From the NCBI RefSeq assembly GCF_900105345.1, contig NZ_FNSN01000003.1, positions 1 through 64,000 on the forward strand: a stretch of DNA of 64,000 nucleotides. The letters are read 5' to 3'. Positions within the stretch are counted from its first letter, which is position 1; each line of letters opens with the position of its first letter. Below are positions 27,911 to 36,312 of this stretch, piece by piece. This DNA comes from Arthrobacter woluwensis. GTDB taxonomy: Bacteria; Actinomycetota; Actinomycetes; Actinomycetales; Micrococcaceae. Made by a program: the position numbers and the translations under genes. The notes beneath the pieces were generated by a model. The model was not told where the DNA came from. It ran no database searches and saw only the letters and a program-made list of their open reading frames with translations.

Positions 27911-28960
27911 TCAGTAGAACTCCACGGTGTTGACCACATTACGCAATGGCCGCCCGTCCAGCAGCCGCGTGGCGTTCTCGGCGAAGAGGCGCGCGATCCG
28001 CTCCTCCTCCTTGGAGTTCAGCGCCGCGGTGTGCGGGCTGACGAGCACATCGTCACGGCTCCACAGCGGCGAATCGGCCGGCAAGGGCTCCACCTCGAAG
28101 ACATCCAGAGCAGCGAAGGACACGCGGCCGGCTTCGAGGGCAGCCAGCAGAGCCTCCTCGTCGATGACCGTGCCGCGGCCGACGTTGCTGACGATCGCGC
28201 CCGGCTTGATGTTCCCGAGGACCTCGTGGCCCACGAGGTGATGCGTCTGCTCGGTGCCGGGAAGGGTGACGACCAGGGCGTCCGCCTCGGCCGCGGCCTG
28301 CGCCAGCTCCTCGACCGGAATGAGACGGTCGACGCCCTCGACGGGCTCGCCGCTGCGAGTGGTCCCCCACACGGTCGCGCCCAGGGCCTTGAAGCGGCGC
28401 GCGCACTCGGCGCCGATCCCGCCGAGCCCGACCACGAGCACGGTCATCTCGTCGAGCTGCTTCATCTCCCAGCGGTCGCTCCACTCGCGGTCACGCTGCT
28501 GCGCCTGGAGACGCGGCAGCGACTTGGCGCCCGCGAGGACGCCGAACACCGCGAATTCGGCGAGCGGGCCGCCGTGGACGCCGGCCGACGTCGTGAAGGT
28601 GATCCGCTCGAGCGCCTCAGAGGAGAGGTCGGCCGCTTTGACCTGGCTGCCGCCGCCGGCCGCCGTGGTGTGGACCCAGCGGAGGTCCGGGTTGGCGGCG
28701 ACGGTGCGCGTCAGGGCCGCGGCGTCGACGTCGGGGATGCCGAAGAGGAACTCGGCGGAGTCGACGAGCTGCTCGAAGGCGCGCTGCTCCTCGTCGGAGC
28801 GGACGTGATCGGGGTCGCCGGACCAGTCGGCCGCGCCGCGCATGGGGTGGTACAGCTCGTGCTGCCGGATCACGTCGAGGCGCGGCTCCAGACGCTCGAT
28901 CAGCTGGCAGTGCTCTTCGGAGAGCGGGACCGCGACGACGGCGCGGGCTTTCTCAGACAT
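27911..28960 (-). CDS. D-isomer-specific 2-hydroxyacid dehydrogenase
   Basis: ATG 28960, with AAGGGGACACC upstream. The 349-residue protein has the family's C-terminal NAD domain: VVGLGGIGAECARRFKALGA, then NVGRGTVIDEEALL (catalytic Arg region), ALDVFEVEPLP (Glu) and SPHTAA (His). These enzymes reduce 2-keto acids such as glyoxylate, hydroxypyruvate or 2-ketogluconate. Its start faces the 3-hydroxyisobutyrate dehydrogenase-type gene across a region with the predicted IclR site. Confidence 0.86.
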   Translation of the reverse strand: MSEKARAVVAVPLSEEHCQLIERLEPRLDVIRQHELYHPMRGAADWSGDPDHVRSDEEQRAFEQLVDSAEFLFGIPDVDAAALTRTVAANPDLRWVHTTAAGGGSQVKAADLSSEALERITFTTSAGVHGGPLAEFAVFGVLAGAKSLPRLQAQQRDREWSDRWEMKQLDEMTVLVVGLGGIGAECARRFKALGATVWGTTRSGEPVEGVDRLIPVEELAQAAAEADALVVTLPGTEQTHHLVGHEVLGNIKPGAIVSNVGRGTVIDEEALLAALEAGRVSFAALDVFEVEPLPADSPLWSRDDVLVSPHTAALNSKEEERIARLFAENATRLLDGRPLRNVVNTVEFY

Positions 28961-29034
28961 GGTGTCCCCTTCTTTGCGGCAGTCCGGACGTCGCCCCGTG
29001 ACGGGGCACACAACTTCTCCAAGGGTAGCGCGAA

Positions 29035-29058
29035 TTCAACCAGTTGAACACTGTTCGA
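29035..29058. promoter_or_regulatory. Predicted IclR operator between divergent dehydrogenases
   Basis: TTGAAC-ACT-GTTCGA at 29044-29058, with an overlapping TTCAAC-CAG-TTGAAC (29035-29049), so half-sites recur every nine bases. It matches the 26735-26749 palindrome in 13 of the 15 positions allowing for the spacer. It lies 29 bases before the start of the rightward gene. Confidence 0.65.
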
Positions 29059-29086
29059 AATATTGGATTTGCCTTAAGCTGGCCTC

Positions 29087-29962
29087 ATGACCCACACGAC
29101 ACTCGGCATCATCGGGCTCGGCGCCATGGGGGCGCCCATGGCCCGGCACCTGCTCGACATCCATGGAAGCCTGACGATCACCGCCCGCCGCCCACAACCG
29201 GACCTCGTGGAGGCCGGCGCCACCTGGGCGGAGACGCCGCGCGAACTCGCCGCGTCGGTCGACGCCCTCCTGGTCATGCTCCCAGATCTCCCCCAGCTGG
29301 AGGAAGTCCTGTCCGGCGACGACGGCCTCCTCGCCGGCATCCGGGACAGCGGATTGCTGCTGTTGATCGGCTCCACCAGCTCCGCGACCGGCGTCCGCGC
29401 CCTGGCCGAACGCCTGAGCGCGGAGACCGACGGGCGCGTCCGCGTCGTCGACTGCCCCGTCTCCGGCGGCGAGGACGGCGCGAAGGCCGCCACGCTCTCG
29501 ATCATGCTCGGCGGCGCCGACGACGAGGCGTCCCTGGCCACGGAGCTGCTCGCCCCCTGCGGCAACCCGGTGCACCTGGGGCCGCTCGGCGCGGGACAGG
29601 TCGCCAAGGCCTGCAATCAGATGGTGGTCTCCGCGACGATCCTCGCGCTCGGCGAGGCCACGGTCCTGGCCGACCGCTCGGGCATCGACCTCGACAAGAT
29701 GTGGGGGCTGCTCGCCGGAGGGTATGCGGGGTCCCGGCTGCTCGACTCGCGCCGGGAAAAACTCGTCACCGGTGACGACTCCCCGTCCGGCGTCGCGAAG
29801 TACATGGTGAAGGACCTCGCCTCCGCCGCCGAGATCGCCGACGCGACCGGAACCCGCCCGGTCCTCCTGCCGACCCTGCGCGCGGCGTTCGACGAGATCG
29901 TGGAATCCGGCCTGGGCGACCAGGACATCGCGGTGAGCCGGAGGTTCGTCGCGGAGCGCTGA
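29087..29962 (+). CDS. NAD(P)-dependent beta-hydroxyacid dehydrogenase
   Basis: ATG 29087. The 291-residue protein has GIIGLGAMGAPMARHLL (NAD binding), DCPVSGGEDGAKAATLSIM (substrate-binding signature) and GAGQVAKACNQM (catalytic Lys). It belongs to the 3-hydroxyisobutyrate / tartronate semialdehyde reductase family. The divergent 2-hydroxyacid dehydrogenase and shared operator suggest it works in the same sugar-acid pathway, perhaps as a tartronate semialdehyde reductase. The specific substrate cannot be read from the sequence. Confidence 0.84.
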   Translation: MTHTTLGIIGLGAMGAPMARHLLDIHGSLTITARRPQPDLVEAGATWAETPRELAASVDALLVMLPDLPQLEEVLSGDDGLLAGIRDSGLLLLIGSTSSATGVRALAERLSAETDGRVRVVDCPVSGGEDGAKAATLSIMLGGADDEASLATELLAPCGNPVHLGPLGAGQVAKACNQMVVSATILALGEATVLADRSGIDLDKMWGLLAGGYAGSRLLDSRREKLVTGDDSPSGVAKYMVKDLASAAEIADATGTRPVLLPTLRAAFDEIVESGLGDQDIAVSRRFVAER

Positions 29963-29967
29963 GACCG

Positions 29968-30048
29968 CCCGCCTGAGTTGTGTGCTCAGTTGTTGCGGGT
30001 GTTCGGGCGCAGAACCCGCAACTACTGAGCACGCAAGTGGTGAGGCGG
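29968..30048. repeat. Palindrome, GTGCTCAGT-TGCGGGT family copy 1
   Basis: Core arms at 29978-30000 and 30014-30036 (23 bases, 2 mismatches) with the word GTGCTCAGTTGTTGCGGGT. The outer ends CCCGCC.../...GGCGGG also pair. A second copy is at 31386-31444, and the two bracket the membrane protein/GntR pair. Confidence 0.85.
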
Positions 30049-30087
30049 GCCGGGGCTCGGAACGCTGAGGCCCGAGGCGGCGCGGCA

Positions 30088-30144
30088 CTTGTATCTCCCG
30101 ACTGGTACAAGCAGAATGGCCTTGTACCAGTCTGCGGATACAAG
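30088..30144. promoter_or_regulatory. Nested inverted-repeat operator for the GntR pair
   Basis: Inner arms ACTGGTACAAG (30101-30111) and CTTGTACCAGT (30121-30131) are perfect; outer arms CTTGTATC (30088-30095) and GATACAAG (30137-30144) are also perfect. Each side thus holds two copies of a TTGTAYC-like half-site. It ends 9 bases before the start codon at 30154, overlapping the likely promoter and ribosome binding site. Confidence 0.8.
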
Positions 30145-30153
30145 GGGGATGTC

Positions 30154-31014
30154 ATGTACTGGGTGTTCTTACTCGCCGGGGCAGCACTGACGCAGTTCGC
30201 GTATTGGGTGGAGAAGCGGCCGCATCCCCGATCACACTTTCGTTCCATGGCTCTTGCCGCGGCGGGCGATCTCAGCATGGTGACTGCGATCGCCTGGATT
30301 TTCACGACGTCCATGCCCACCTGGCACGGTCTCCCCCTCGCCTGTGCACCGGGGCTGGCAGCGATCTTGATGCTGATGGATCTGGGCATGCGGTCTCGGG
30401 ATAAGGGCGCGATGCCCGCGGTTCGTTCGGCCAGCCTCACTCCCCGGCCTCCGGTCGCAACGCTCACGCCGGAGCGCTTCATCCGGCTCGTGCTCCTGGG
30501 CACGGTGATCATCGTCGGCTCCATCATTCTCGGACAAGGTTCGTCGGCTGCCGAGGATGGTCTCTTCACGGCCTACACGTACGTGTCGAGCCAGGGTCCG
30601 GTGATCGTTCAGCCCTATCCAGGCTGGCTGTTCGCCTTCAGCTTGATCGGATTGCTTCCGCTTCTCTATCTCAGTTCCTGGCTCGCTGCGCGCCGAGTCA
30701 ACCTGCTCCCAGTGCTCTTCACTGATCCGACGCATGACTTCGTCTGGCGCGGTCGGCTCGGCGAACTCGTTCTGCGGATCCTCGAGGCTGGTCTTCTGTC
30801 CGAGATCGGCGTCCTGCTCTGGATGCTCGGGCCACTGTTCAGGACCATCGGAGCCGACGGCGGCACATTTTTCGGGGCACCGGCAGACATGTGCGGCACG
30901 GCCCTCCAAGGCGTGGCGGTGATTCTCTGGACGGTCGCTGCACTCCGGGTAGTCCACCAGACCGTCAGGGTTCGCTCCGCCATCCTGCCCCAACCCGCGC
31001 TTCAGGCGGCTTAG
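30154..31014 (+). CDS. Multi-pass membrane protein of unknown function
   Basis: ATG 30154 with AAGGGGGATGTC. The 286-residue protein has about seven hydrophobic segments (1-18, 33-52, 58-75, 105-122, 150-170, 205-225, 245-262). No transporter or enzyme motif is seen. It directly precedes and is coupled to a YtrA-type GntR repressor (stop TAG is followed at once by ATG). Such pairs often encode ABC or membrane stress functions, but no ATPase is present here. It should be repressed by its partner through the operator at 30088-30144. Confidence 0.75.
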   Translation: MYWVFLLAGAALTQFAYWVEKRPHPRSHFRSMALAAAGDLSMVTAIAWIFTTSMPTWHGLPLACAPGLAAILMLMDLGMRSRDKGAMPAVRSASLTPRPPVATLTPERFIRLVLLGTVIIVGSIILGQGSSAAEDGLFTAYTYVSSQGPVIVQPYPGWLFAFSLIGLLPLLYLSSWLAARRVNLLPVLFTDPTHDFVWRGRLGELVLRILEAGLLSEIGVLLWMLGPLFRTIGADGGTFFGAPADMCGTALQGVAVILWTVAALRVVHQTVRVRSAILPQPALQAA

Positions 31015-31368
31015 ATGCTCATCACCATCGACGTCACGAGTCCCGTGCCCGTCTTCGAGCAGCTCCGGGAGCAAATCGCGGCCCAGATCATGCTCGGAGC
31101 GCTGCCCGTCGGGGAGCGCCTGCCTCCGATCCGGCAGCTCGCCTCCGATCTGGCCCTCTCACCCGGCACGGTGGCCCGCAGCTATGCCGCCCTCGAGGCC
31201 GCGGGCATGATCGTGACGATGCGCGGGCAGGGCACCCGGGTCGCGCCGCGGGACCGGGTCGTCGACGCGGACCTGCACAGCGCCGCGGACGCGTATCTCC
31301 AGGCCGGCCGGAAGTCCGGGCTGGGCCTCAACGAGCTCATCGCCCTGCTGCGGGCACGGCACCGCTGA
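31015..31368 (+). CDS. YtrA-type GntR transcriptional regulator
   Basis: ATG 31015 immediately after the previous stop. The 117-residue protein has the GntR winged helix (VFEQLREQIAAQIMLGALPV, LPPIRQLASDLALSPGTVAR, GMIVTMRGQGTRVA) and only a short helical C-terminus, which is the YtrA subfamily layout. It probably autoregulates the two-gene operon. A member of the second palindrome family follows. Confidence 0.88.
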   Translation: MLITIDVTSPVPVFEQLREQIAAQIMLGALPVGERLPPIRQLASDLALSPGTVARSYAALEAAGMIVTMRGQGTRVAPRDRVVDADLHSAADAYLQAGRKSGLGLNELIALLRARHR

Positions 31369-31385
31369 AGCACCCCCTTCACGGT

Positions 31386-31444
31386 TTGCGTGCTCAGTAG
31401 ATGCGGGTTCAAGGCTGGAACACTCGCATCTACTGAGCACGCAA
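31386..31444. repeat. Palindrome, GTGCTCAGT-TGCGGGT family copy 2
   Basis: A perfect 20-bp outer stem, 31386-31405 with 31425-31444 (TTGCGTGCTCAGTAGATGCG), with weaker inner pairing GGTTC/GAAC. It lies 18 bases after the GntR stop and may terminate that operon. Confidence 0.88.
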
Positions 31445-31553
31445 GAGGAGCGGGGGCGGCGCAGGGACCCGCTAACACCCTCTGTCCGGGACCCCGGACA
31501 CGCTCCACCGGGATCCTCTCGGCTTCCGGGCCGGAACCAGATGGAATGGAACC

Positions 31554-32543
31554 ATGACCCTGCGCGCACCCTCCGTCGACGTCCCGCCTCAGCCCTGGAC
31601 CGGTCGCCACGATGGCGACGGTCCCGAGCACGCCCGCCACTGGCAGCGCGTGCACGCCTTGCCTGCCACGGCCGACGCGGGCACCGCGGTCGGCGGTGCG
31701 GCGAGCGCGGGGCGGCCCGCCGTCGTCGTCGGGTTCGCGAGTGACGCCGGGGTGGCCCGTAACAAGGGCCGCGTCGGAGCCGCCGCGGGGCCCGCCGCGA
31801 TCCGCGCCGCGCTCGGCCCGCTCGCCGTGCACGACGGGCGCGTGCTCGCCGACGCGGGAGATATCCGTGTGGAGGGCGACCGGCTGGAGGACGGGCAGGC
31901 GCGGTTCGGCGCCGCGGTCGCGCAGCTGATCGACGACGGCGCGCTGACGGTAGGCCTCGGCGGCGGTCACGAGATCGCATACGCCAGCTACCGGGGCGTC
32001 GCCGGAAGCGCGAAGGTCACCGGGGGCGCGCGCTGGGGCGTGCTGAACCTGGACGCCCACTTCGACCTCCGGGATGAGGAGAACCCCAGCTCCGGCACCC
32101 CGTTCCTGCAGATGGCCCACGAGGAGAAGGCCCTGGGCCGGGAACTGCACTACGCCGTGCTGGGCATCAGCCGGCCGAACAACACCCGCGTGCTCTTCGA
32201 CGAAGCCGACAGCCTGGGCGTGACGTATCTCCTCGACGAGGACTGCTCACGGGAGGCGACGGAGGCTTTCGTCCGTGAGTTCGTGGACGGCCTGGACGTC
32301 GTCTACCTGACGATCGACCTGGACGTGCTGCCCGCCGCCGTCGCGCCCGGAGTCAGCGCCCCCGCCGCCTACGGGGTGCCGCTGGAGATCATCAACGCCG
32401 TCTGCCGTCAGGTCGCCGCCAGCGGGAAGCTCCTGCACGTGGATGTCGCCGAGCTCAACCCCGGTTTCGACATCGACGGCCGCACCGCGAAGGTCGCCGC
32501 ACGCCTGCTCGACACGATCCTGGGCGCGGCGCTCACGAGCTGA
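31554..32543 (+). CDS. hutG: Formimidoylglutamase (arginase family)
   Basis: ATG 31554. The 329-residue protein has the arginase/ureohydrolase manganese motifs: GGGHE (H139), NLDAHFDLRD (D167, H169, D171) and TIDLDVLPAA. It would hydrolyse N-formimidoyl-L-glutamate to glutamate and formamide, the last step of histidine use. hutH and hutU on the opposite strand 4-8 kb away support this over arginase or agmatinase. Its last 11 bases overlap the tail of the convergent antiporter gene. hutI (imidazolonepropionase) is not in the window. Confidence 0.9.
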   Translation: MTLRAPSVDVPPQPWTGRHDGDGPEHARHWQRVHALPATADAGTAVGGAASAGRPAVVVGFASDAGVARNKGRVGAAAGPAAIRAALGPLAVHDGRVLADAGDIRVEGDRLEDGQARFGAAVAQLIDDGALTVGLGGGHEIAYASYRGVAGSAKVTGGARWGVLNLDAHFDLRDEENPSSGTPFLQMAHEEKALGRELHYAVLGISRPNNTRVLFDEADSLGVTYLLDEDCSREATEAFVREFVDGLDVVYLTIDLDVLPAAVAPGVSAPAAYGVPLEIINAVCRQVAASGKLLHVDVAELNPGFDIDGRTAKVAARLLDTILGAALTS

Positions 32544-33762
32544 CGTCACCGGCTGCCGGGGCTTGCGGCGTCGCCTCCGGCGGCGGTGCCGACGACGGCG
32601 AGGTGGTGGCGGGGCGGTTCGCGTCGTCCTCCGCCACCGTGAAGTTCCGCGCGGCGAACGCCCCGGAGACCGTGGTGGCGGCGATGGTCAGAAGCGCCCC
32701 GAGGATGAGGGCACTCGCCTCTCCGGGCGCGAGCAGATGGTTCTGCGTGCCGATGGTCGCGGCGGCCACGGGAACCCCGAGCTGCGCGCAGGCCAGGACG
32801 GCGAGCGGCAGCGGCGCACCGAGGAACCGTCCGACCGCATGGCTCAGGACCGCCCCGAAACCCAGTGCGACGCCCAGCCCGATCATCGCCGGATTCACCG
32901 CCAGCTCCCGCATGTTGAGGGACGCACCGAGCCACACGAAGAACAGCGGCCCCAGGAATCCCTCGGTGATCGCGAAGAGCTGCCGCGCGAGCCGCCGCGG
33001 CTCCCCCACCGCCGACACCGCCAGGCCGAAACTGAAGCCGGCGAGCATGATCGAGACGTGCGTCAACGTGGCCAGCGCCGCGAGGGCGAACAGCACCGCC
33101 AGCTGCACCCTCAACTCCACCGCGAACAGCCGGTCCTCGGACACCGTGTGGATGCGGCGCCGGATCCCGCTCCGCTCCCCCTGCCGCAGGACGAAGAACA
33201 GCACGACGGCGCACGCCCCCACCGCGAGCGCGCCCAGCGCCGCGCGGGGTGCGTGAGCCGGGTCGATGGCCAGCGGCAGCGCCACGATGGCGGCCGTGTC
33301 CGCGAGGGCGACGGCCGCGATGGTCTGGAGCACCTGGGGACCCCCGAGCCGCAGGCCGTCCACGATCGGCAGGACCAGCGCCGCCGAACTCGAGGCGAGC
33401 AGCACGGCGTACAGCGGGGCGTGGGCGAGCCCGAAGAGGGCGGCGATGCCGAGCCCCAGGAGCACCGACACCACCGCCGTCACCCCGAAACGGATGGCGC
33501 CCCGGCCCAGCGCTCTGCGGATCCGGGCGTCCCGCACGGGGACGTGGGTTCCGGCCACGAACATGATGAGCGCGAATCCCAAGTCCGCGAGGAACGTGAA
33601 CGTCTCGTCCGACGCGTCGACCAGCCCGAACCCGGTCCGGCCGATCACCAGGCCGGCCACGAGCTCCCCGAGCACCAGGGGCAGATGCCACCTCCGGGGC
33701 AGCGCGAGGAGCGGGCCGAGCAGGGCCACGAGCACCACCAGCGACAACGCAGGAAATCCCAT
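32533..33762 (-). CDS. CPA2-type cation/proton antiporter
   Basis: ATG 33762. The 409-residue protein has about twelve membrane helices and the CPA2 pattern (LVLGELVAGLVIGRTGFG, then FLADLGFALIMFVAGTHV, and later ALADTAAIVALPL where the ion-binding Asp is expected). It lacks the C-terminal TrkA-N domain of Kef channels, ending instead in a Pro/Ala/Ser-rich tail. It would exchange Na+ or K+ for protons. It converges on hutG with overlapping ends and is unlikely to be part of that pathway. Confidence 0.82.
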   Translation of the reverse strand: MGFPALSLVVLVALLGPLLALPRRWHLPLVLGELVAGLVIGRTGFGLVDASDETFTFLADLGFALIMFVAGTHVPVRDARIRRALGRGAIRFGVTAVVSVLLGLGIAALFGLAHAPLYAVLLASSSAALVLPIVDGLRLGGPQVLQTIAAVALADTAAIVALPLAIDPAHAPRAALGALAVGACAVVLFFVLRQGERSGIRRRIHTVSEDRLFAVELRVQLAVLFALAALATLTHVSIMLAGFSFGLAVSAVGEPRRLARQLFAITEGFLGPLFFVWLGASLNMRELAVNPAMIGLGVALGFGAVLSHAVGRFLGAPLPLAVLACAQLGVPVAAATIGTQNHLLAPGEASALILGALLTIAATTVSGAFAARNFTVAEDDANRPATTSPSSAPPPEATPQAPAAGDVSS

Positions 33763-33794
33763 GGGGCAACTGTAGGCCGCCGGACCCGCCCCGC

Positions 33795-33865
33795 GCCGAA
33801 ACAGTGAGTTCCCGCTGAAACCGTGTGTTCTGATCACTGTTTCAGCGGGAACTCACTGTTTCGGC
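33795..33865. repeat. Nested palindrome, GAAACAG family copy 2
   Basis: Arms at 33795-33824 and 33836-33865 (30 bases, one mismatch), starting GCCGAAACAGTGAGTTCCCG, with an 11-base loop. It lies between two leftward genes, upstream of the antiporter and downstream of the fusion gene. Confidence 0.9.
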
Positions 33866-33898
33866 TGGACGGGGGTCGGCTGGACGGGGGTCGGCTTG

Positions 33899-35707
33899 TC
33901 AGACCCGCGTGCCCCGGGCCACGGCGCTCCGCAGCAGCCCGTTCAGGACGTCCGCGTGCGTCAGCTGCGGATGGTGGCCGGCGCCTTGGATCGTGACCAG
34001 CTCGACGTTGCCCCGTGCCTCGAGTTCCTCCACCCTCTCGGGAGCGAGCGGATCCTCGCTGCCCGTGACGATGCGGACCGGACCGGTGTACCGGCCCAGC
34101 GCGTCGCGAAGCTCGGCGGGCCAGCGCTTCGATCCGACGCGGACGAGCTGTGAGGCCACGCGAGGAGCCGCGCCCCTCTTGAGATCGCTGACACTGGATT
34201 CCAGAGCCGCGGCACTCGCATCCGCCCCGGTCAGACGGCGCGACAGCTTCACCGCGTCGGTCCGCCGCAGGTACGCGCTCACGAACGGCCTCAGGATGGC
34301 CGGCAAGCCACCCGATGCCTGGAGGAAGAACGGCGCGACCAGCGTCAGGGACCGGACCCGCTCGGGGAACCGCGCTGCGGCGATCACGGCGGCCCCCGCG
34401 CCGATCGAGTGGCCGACGAGGTCGACGTCGTCGCCGCGGAGAAGCGCCGGCAGCCACTCGTCCCAGTCCTGAACGCCGGTCCCGCCGCTGAGCCCGAGGC
34501 CGGGCAGGTCGACGGCCCGCGCGCCGCTGCCCGCGGCGACTCCGGCCCAGGTGTCGGCGTTGACCGGCAGACCGGGCAGGATCACGCGGGAAGCCTCGGG
34601 GTCACCGAGCTCGAAGGTGCGCACGCCGGCGACGTCCACGAAGCGCCGGTCCCCGCCCTTCGCGGCGCCGAAGCGATGCGCGGCCAGGTAGTCGACCCAA
34701 CGGTCGATGGAGAGCAGGACGTCGGGCATCGGGATGCCGTGCCTCGCGGCGAGTTCGACGGCGGGTCCGGTCGGGTAGCGGTCCGAGGACAGGAAGCCGA
34801 GCGTCTCCGGATCGGCCTTGGTGACCCACGCCGGGAGCCGCTTGATGACGCCGACCGGGACCTGTAGGCGCGGGACCTTCGCGCCCAGCCGGTTGCCGGC
34901 ACGGGTGAGCAGTTCCCTCAGCGGCGGGGTGGCGTCGTCGAGAACCCAGAAGGCCCGGTCGACGGCCTCGGGATCGACCGCAGCCGCGGCCATGAAGGAC
35001 GCCATGTAATCGACCGTCAGGACCGGGAGGAACGTCGAGTCGCCGGCGGGGAGTGCCGCCGCGGTGCCGTCCCAGATCTGTTCGATGGTCTTCGTCATGC
35101 CGATGTACTGCTCGGTCTCCCCGGTCGAGCTGTCACCGATCACGGTGGCCGGGTTGATGATGGTCCAGGGGACGCGTCGCTCGATGGCCCGGGCCTGGAA
35201 GACGGCGTCGGATTCCACCTTGGAGGCCTCGTAGCCGCCGAGTTCCTTGTACACCGCCGCGCGATGCTCCTCGGACCACGGAACGGCCGTGGGGTCCTGT
35301 CCGCCGACCCGGTAGCCCGAGATGTAGACGAGCCGCTGCAGCTTCGGAAGGTCCGCGGCGAAGTCGACGACCTTCTCGGCGATGCCGACGTTCGCGCTGC
35401 GGGCCTCCTCGGCGGACATGCCGAAGCGGAAGGCGCCGGCACAGCAGTGGATCTCGGTGATGTGGGGCAGGGCGGCCGGGCCACCGGCGATGATCCCCGG
35501 GGCGTCGAAGTCGGCGATCACCGTGCCGACCTGCCGCGTCAGGCCGTGGTCCGCGAGCCACCGCCGGACCCGTTCCGCCGATGCCTCGCTCCGGACCGCG
35601 GCCGTGACGTTGGCGCCGGCCTGGGCGAGGGTGAGGACCAAGTGGCGGCCGATCAGGCCGGAGGCCCCGAAGACGAGGGCCTGGCGGGATGCTCCGTGCG
35701 AGGTCAT
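33899..35707 (-). CDS. Fusion: NAD-dependent epimerase-type SDR plus alpha/beta hydrolase
   Basis: ATG 35707 overlaps the TetR stop (ATGA). Residues 1-365 are an extended SDR (ALVFGASGLIGRHLVLTLAQ; GGYEASKVESDA in place of the usual YxxxK, with Tyr and Lys present). Residues 375-602 form an alpha/beta hydrolase with the nucleophile elbow VGHSIGAGAAV and IVTGSEDPLAP, and His in GAGHHPQLTH. The product is 602 residues, about twice either family. One polypeptide could reduce and then hydrolyse the same lipophilic substrate. The substrate is unknown. Expression is probably under the TetR regulator in the same operon. Confidence 0.82.
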   Translation of the reverse strand: MTSHGASRQALVFGASGLIGRHLVLTLAQAGANVTAAVRSEASAERVRRWLADHGLTRQVGTVIADFDAPGIIAGGPAALPHITEIHCCAGAFRFGMSAEEARSANVGIAEKVVDFAADLPKLQRLVYISGYRVGGQDPTAVPWSEEHRAAVYKELGGYEASKVESDAVFQARAIERRVPWTIINPATVIGDSSTGETEQYIGMTKTIEQIWDGTAAALPAGDSTFLPVLTVDYMASFMAAAAVDPEAVDRAFWVLDDATPPLRELLTRAGNRLGAKVPRLQVPVGVIKRLPAWVTKADPETLGFLSSDRYPTGPAVELAARHGIPMPDVLLSIDRWVDYLAAHRFGAAKGGDRRFVDVAGVRTFELGDPEASRVILPGLPVNADTWAGVAAGSGARAVDLPGLGLSGGTGVQDWDEWLPALLRGDDVDLVGHSIGAGAAVIAAARFPERVRSLTLVAPFFLQASGGLPAILRPFVSAYLRRTDAVKLSRRLTGADASAAALESSVSDLKRGAAPRVASQLVRVGSKRWPAELRDALGRYTGPVRIVTGSEDPLAPERVEELEARGNVELVTIQGAGHHPQLTHADVLNGLLRSAVARGTRV

Positions 35708-36303
35708 CGCGCACCCCCTGCGGCCTGGAGACGCTGGTTGATGAGTTCGGCCACGACGTCGGCGGCCGTGAGCAGGGGCTGAACGCTCCGGGTCGCGCGG
35801 GAGACGATCACCGCGCCCTCCGTCGTCGAGACGATGACGGTCGCGAGCGCGCGGGCCGCCTCGGCGTCGAGGCCTCCGGATTCGAGGAGGGCGGCGGTCG
35901 GGGCGATCCATGACTCGAACGCGGTGGCGCAGGCCTCGCGGAGGCGTTCACTGTCCGCACCCATTTCGAGGGTCACCACGGAGACGGGGCAGCCCAGGCG
36001 GTAATCGCTCTCTCCGACGATCGCGGCCAGCGCCTCGATCGCGGTGCGGGCGGCGTCGGCGGGGCCACCCGCGGTGGCGGCGGCTTCGGCGATGAGTGTT
36101 CCGAACTGCGCCGCGGCGAGTTCGATCGCGGCGACGCCGAGGCCCTCCTTCCCGTCAGGGAAGTGGAAGTAGACCGAGCCCTTGGGCGCCGCGGCGTGTT
36201 CGGCCACAGCGTTCAGACCCGTGCCGCTGTAACCGCCGGTCTGGATGAGTTCGAGCATGGACTCTGCGAGCCGTGCCTTGGTGAGCGTTCCTTTGGATGC
36301 CAT
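35704..36303 (-). CDS. TetR-family repressor
   Basis: ATG 36303. The 199-residue protein has the TetR helix-turn-helix at the N-terminus (GTLTKARLAESMLELIQTGG, then GLNAVAEHAAAPKGSVYFHF) and the LmrA/QacR-like C-terminal ligand domain, including LGCPVSVVTLEMG. It is the first gene of a two-gene operon with the SDR/hydrolase fusion. A palindrome lies 10 bases upstream, leaving no room for a Shine-Dalgarno sequence, so the mRNA may be leaderless and autorepressed. Confidence 0.88.
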   Translation of the reverse strand: MASKGTLTKARLAESMLELIQTGGYSGTGLNAVAEHAAAPKGSVYFHFPDGKEGLGVAAIELAAAQFGTLIAEAAATAGGPADAARTAIEALAAIVGESDYRLGCPVSVVTLEMGADSERLREACATAFESWIAPTAALLESGGLDAEAARALATVIVSTTEGAVIVSRATRSVQPLLTAADVVAELINQRLQAAGGAR

Positions 36304-36312
36304 ACGAAAATA

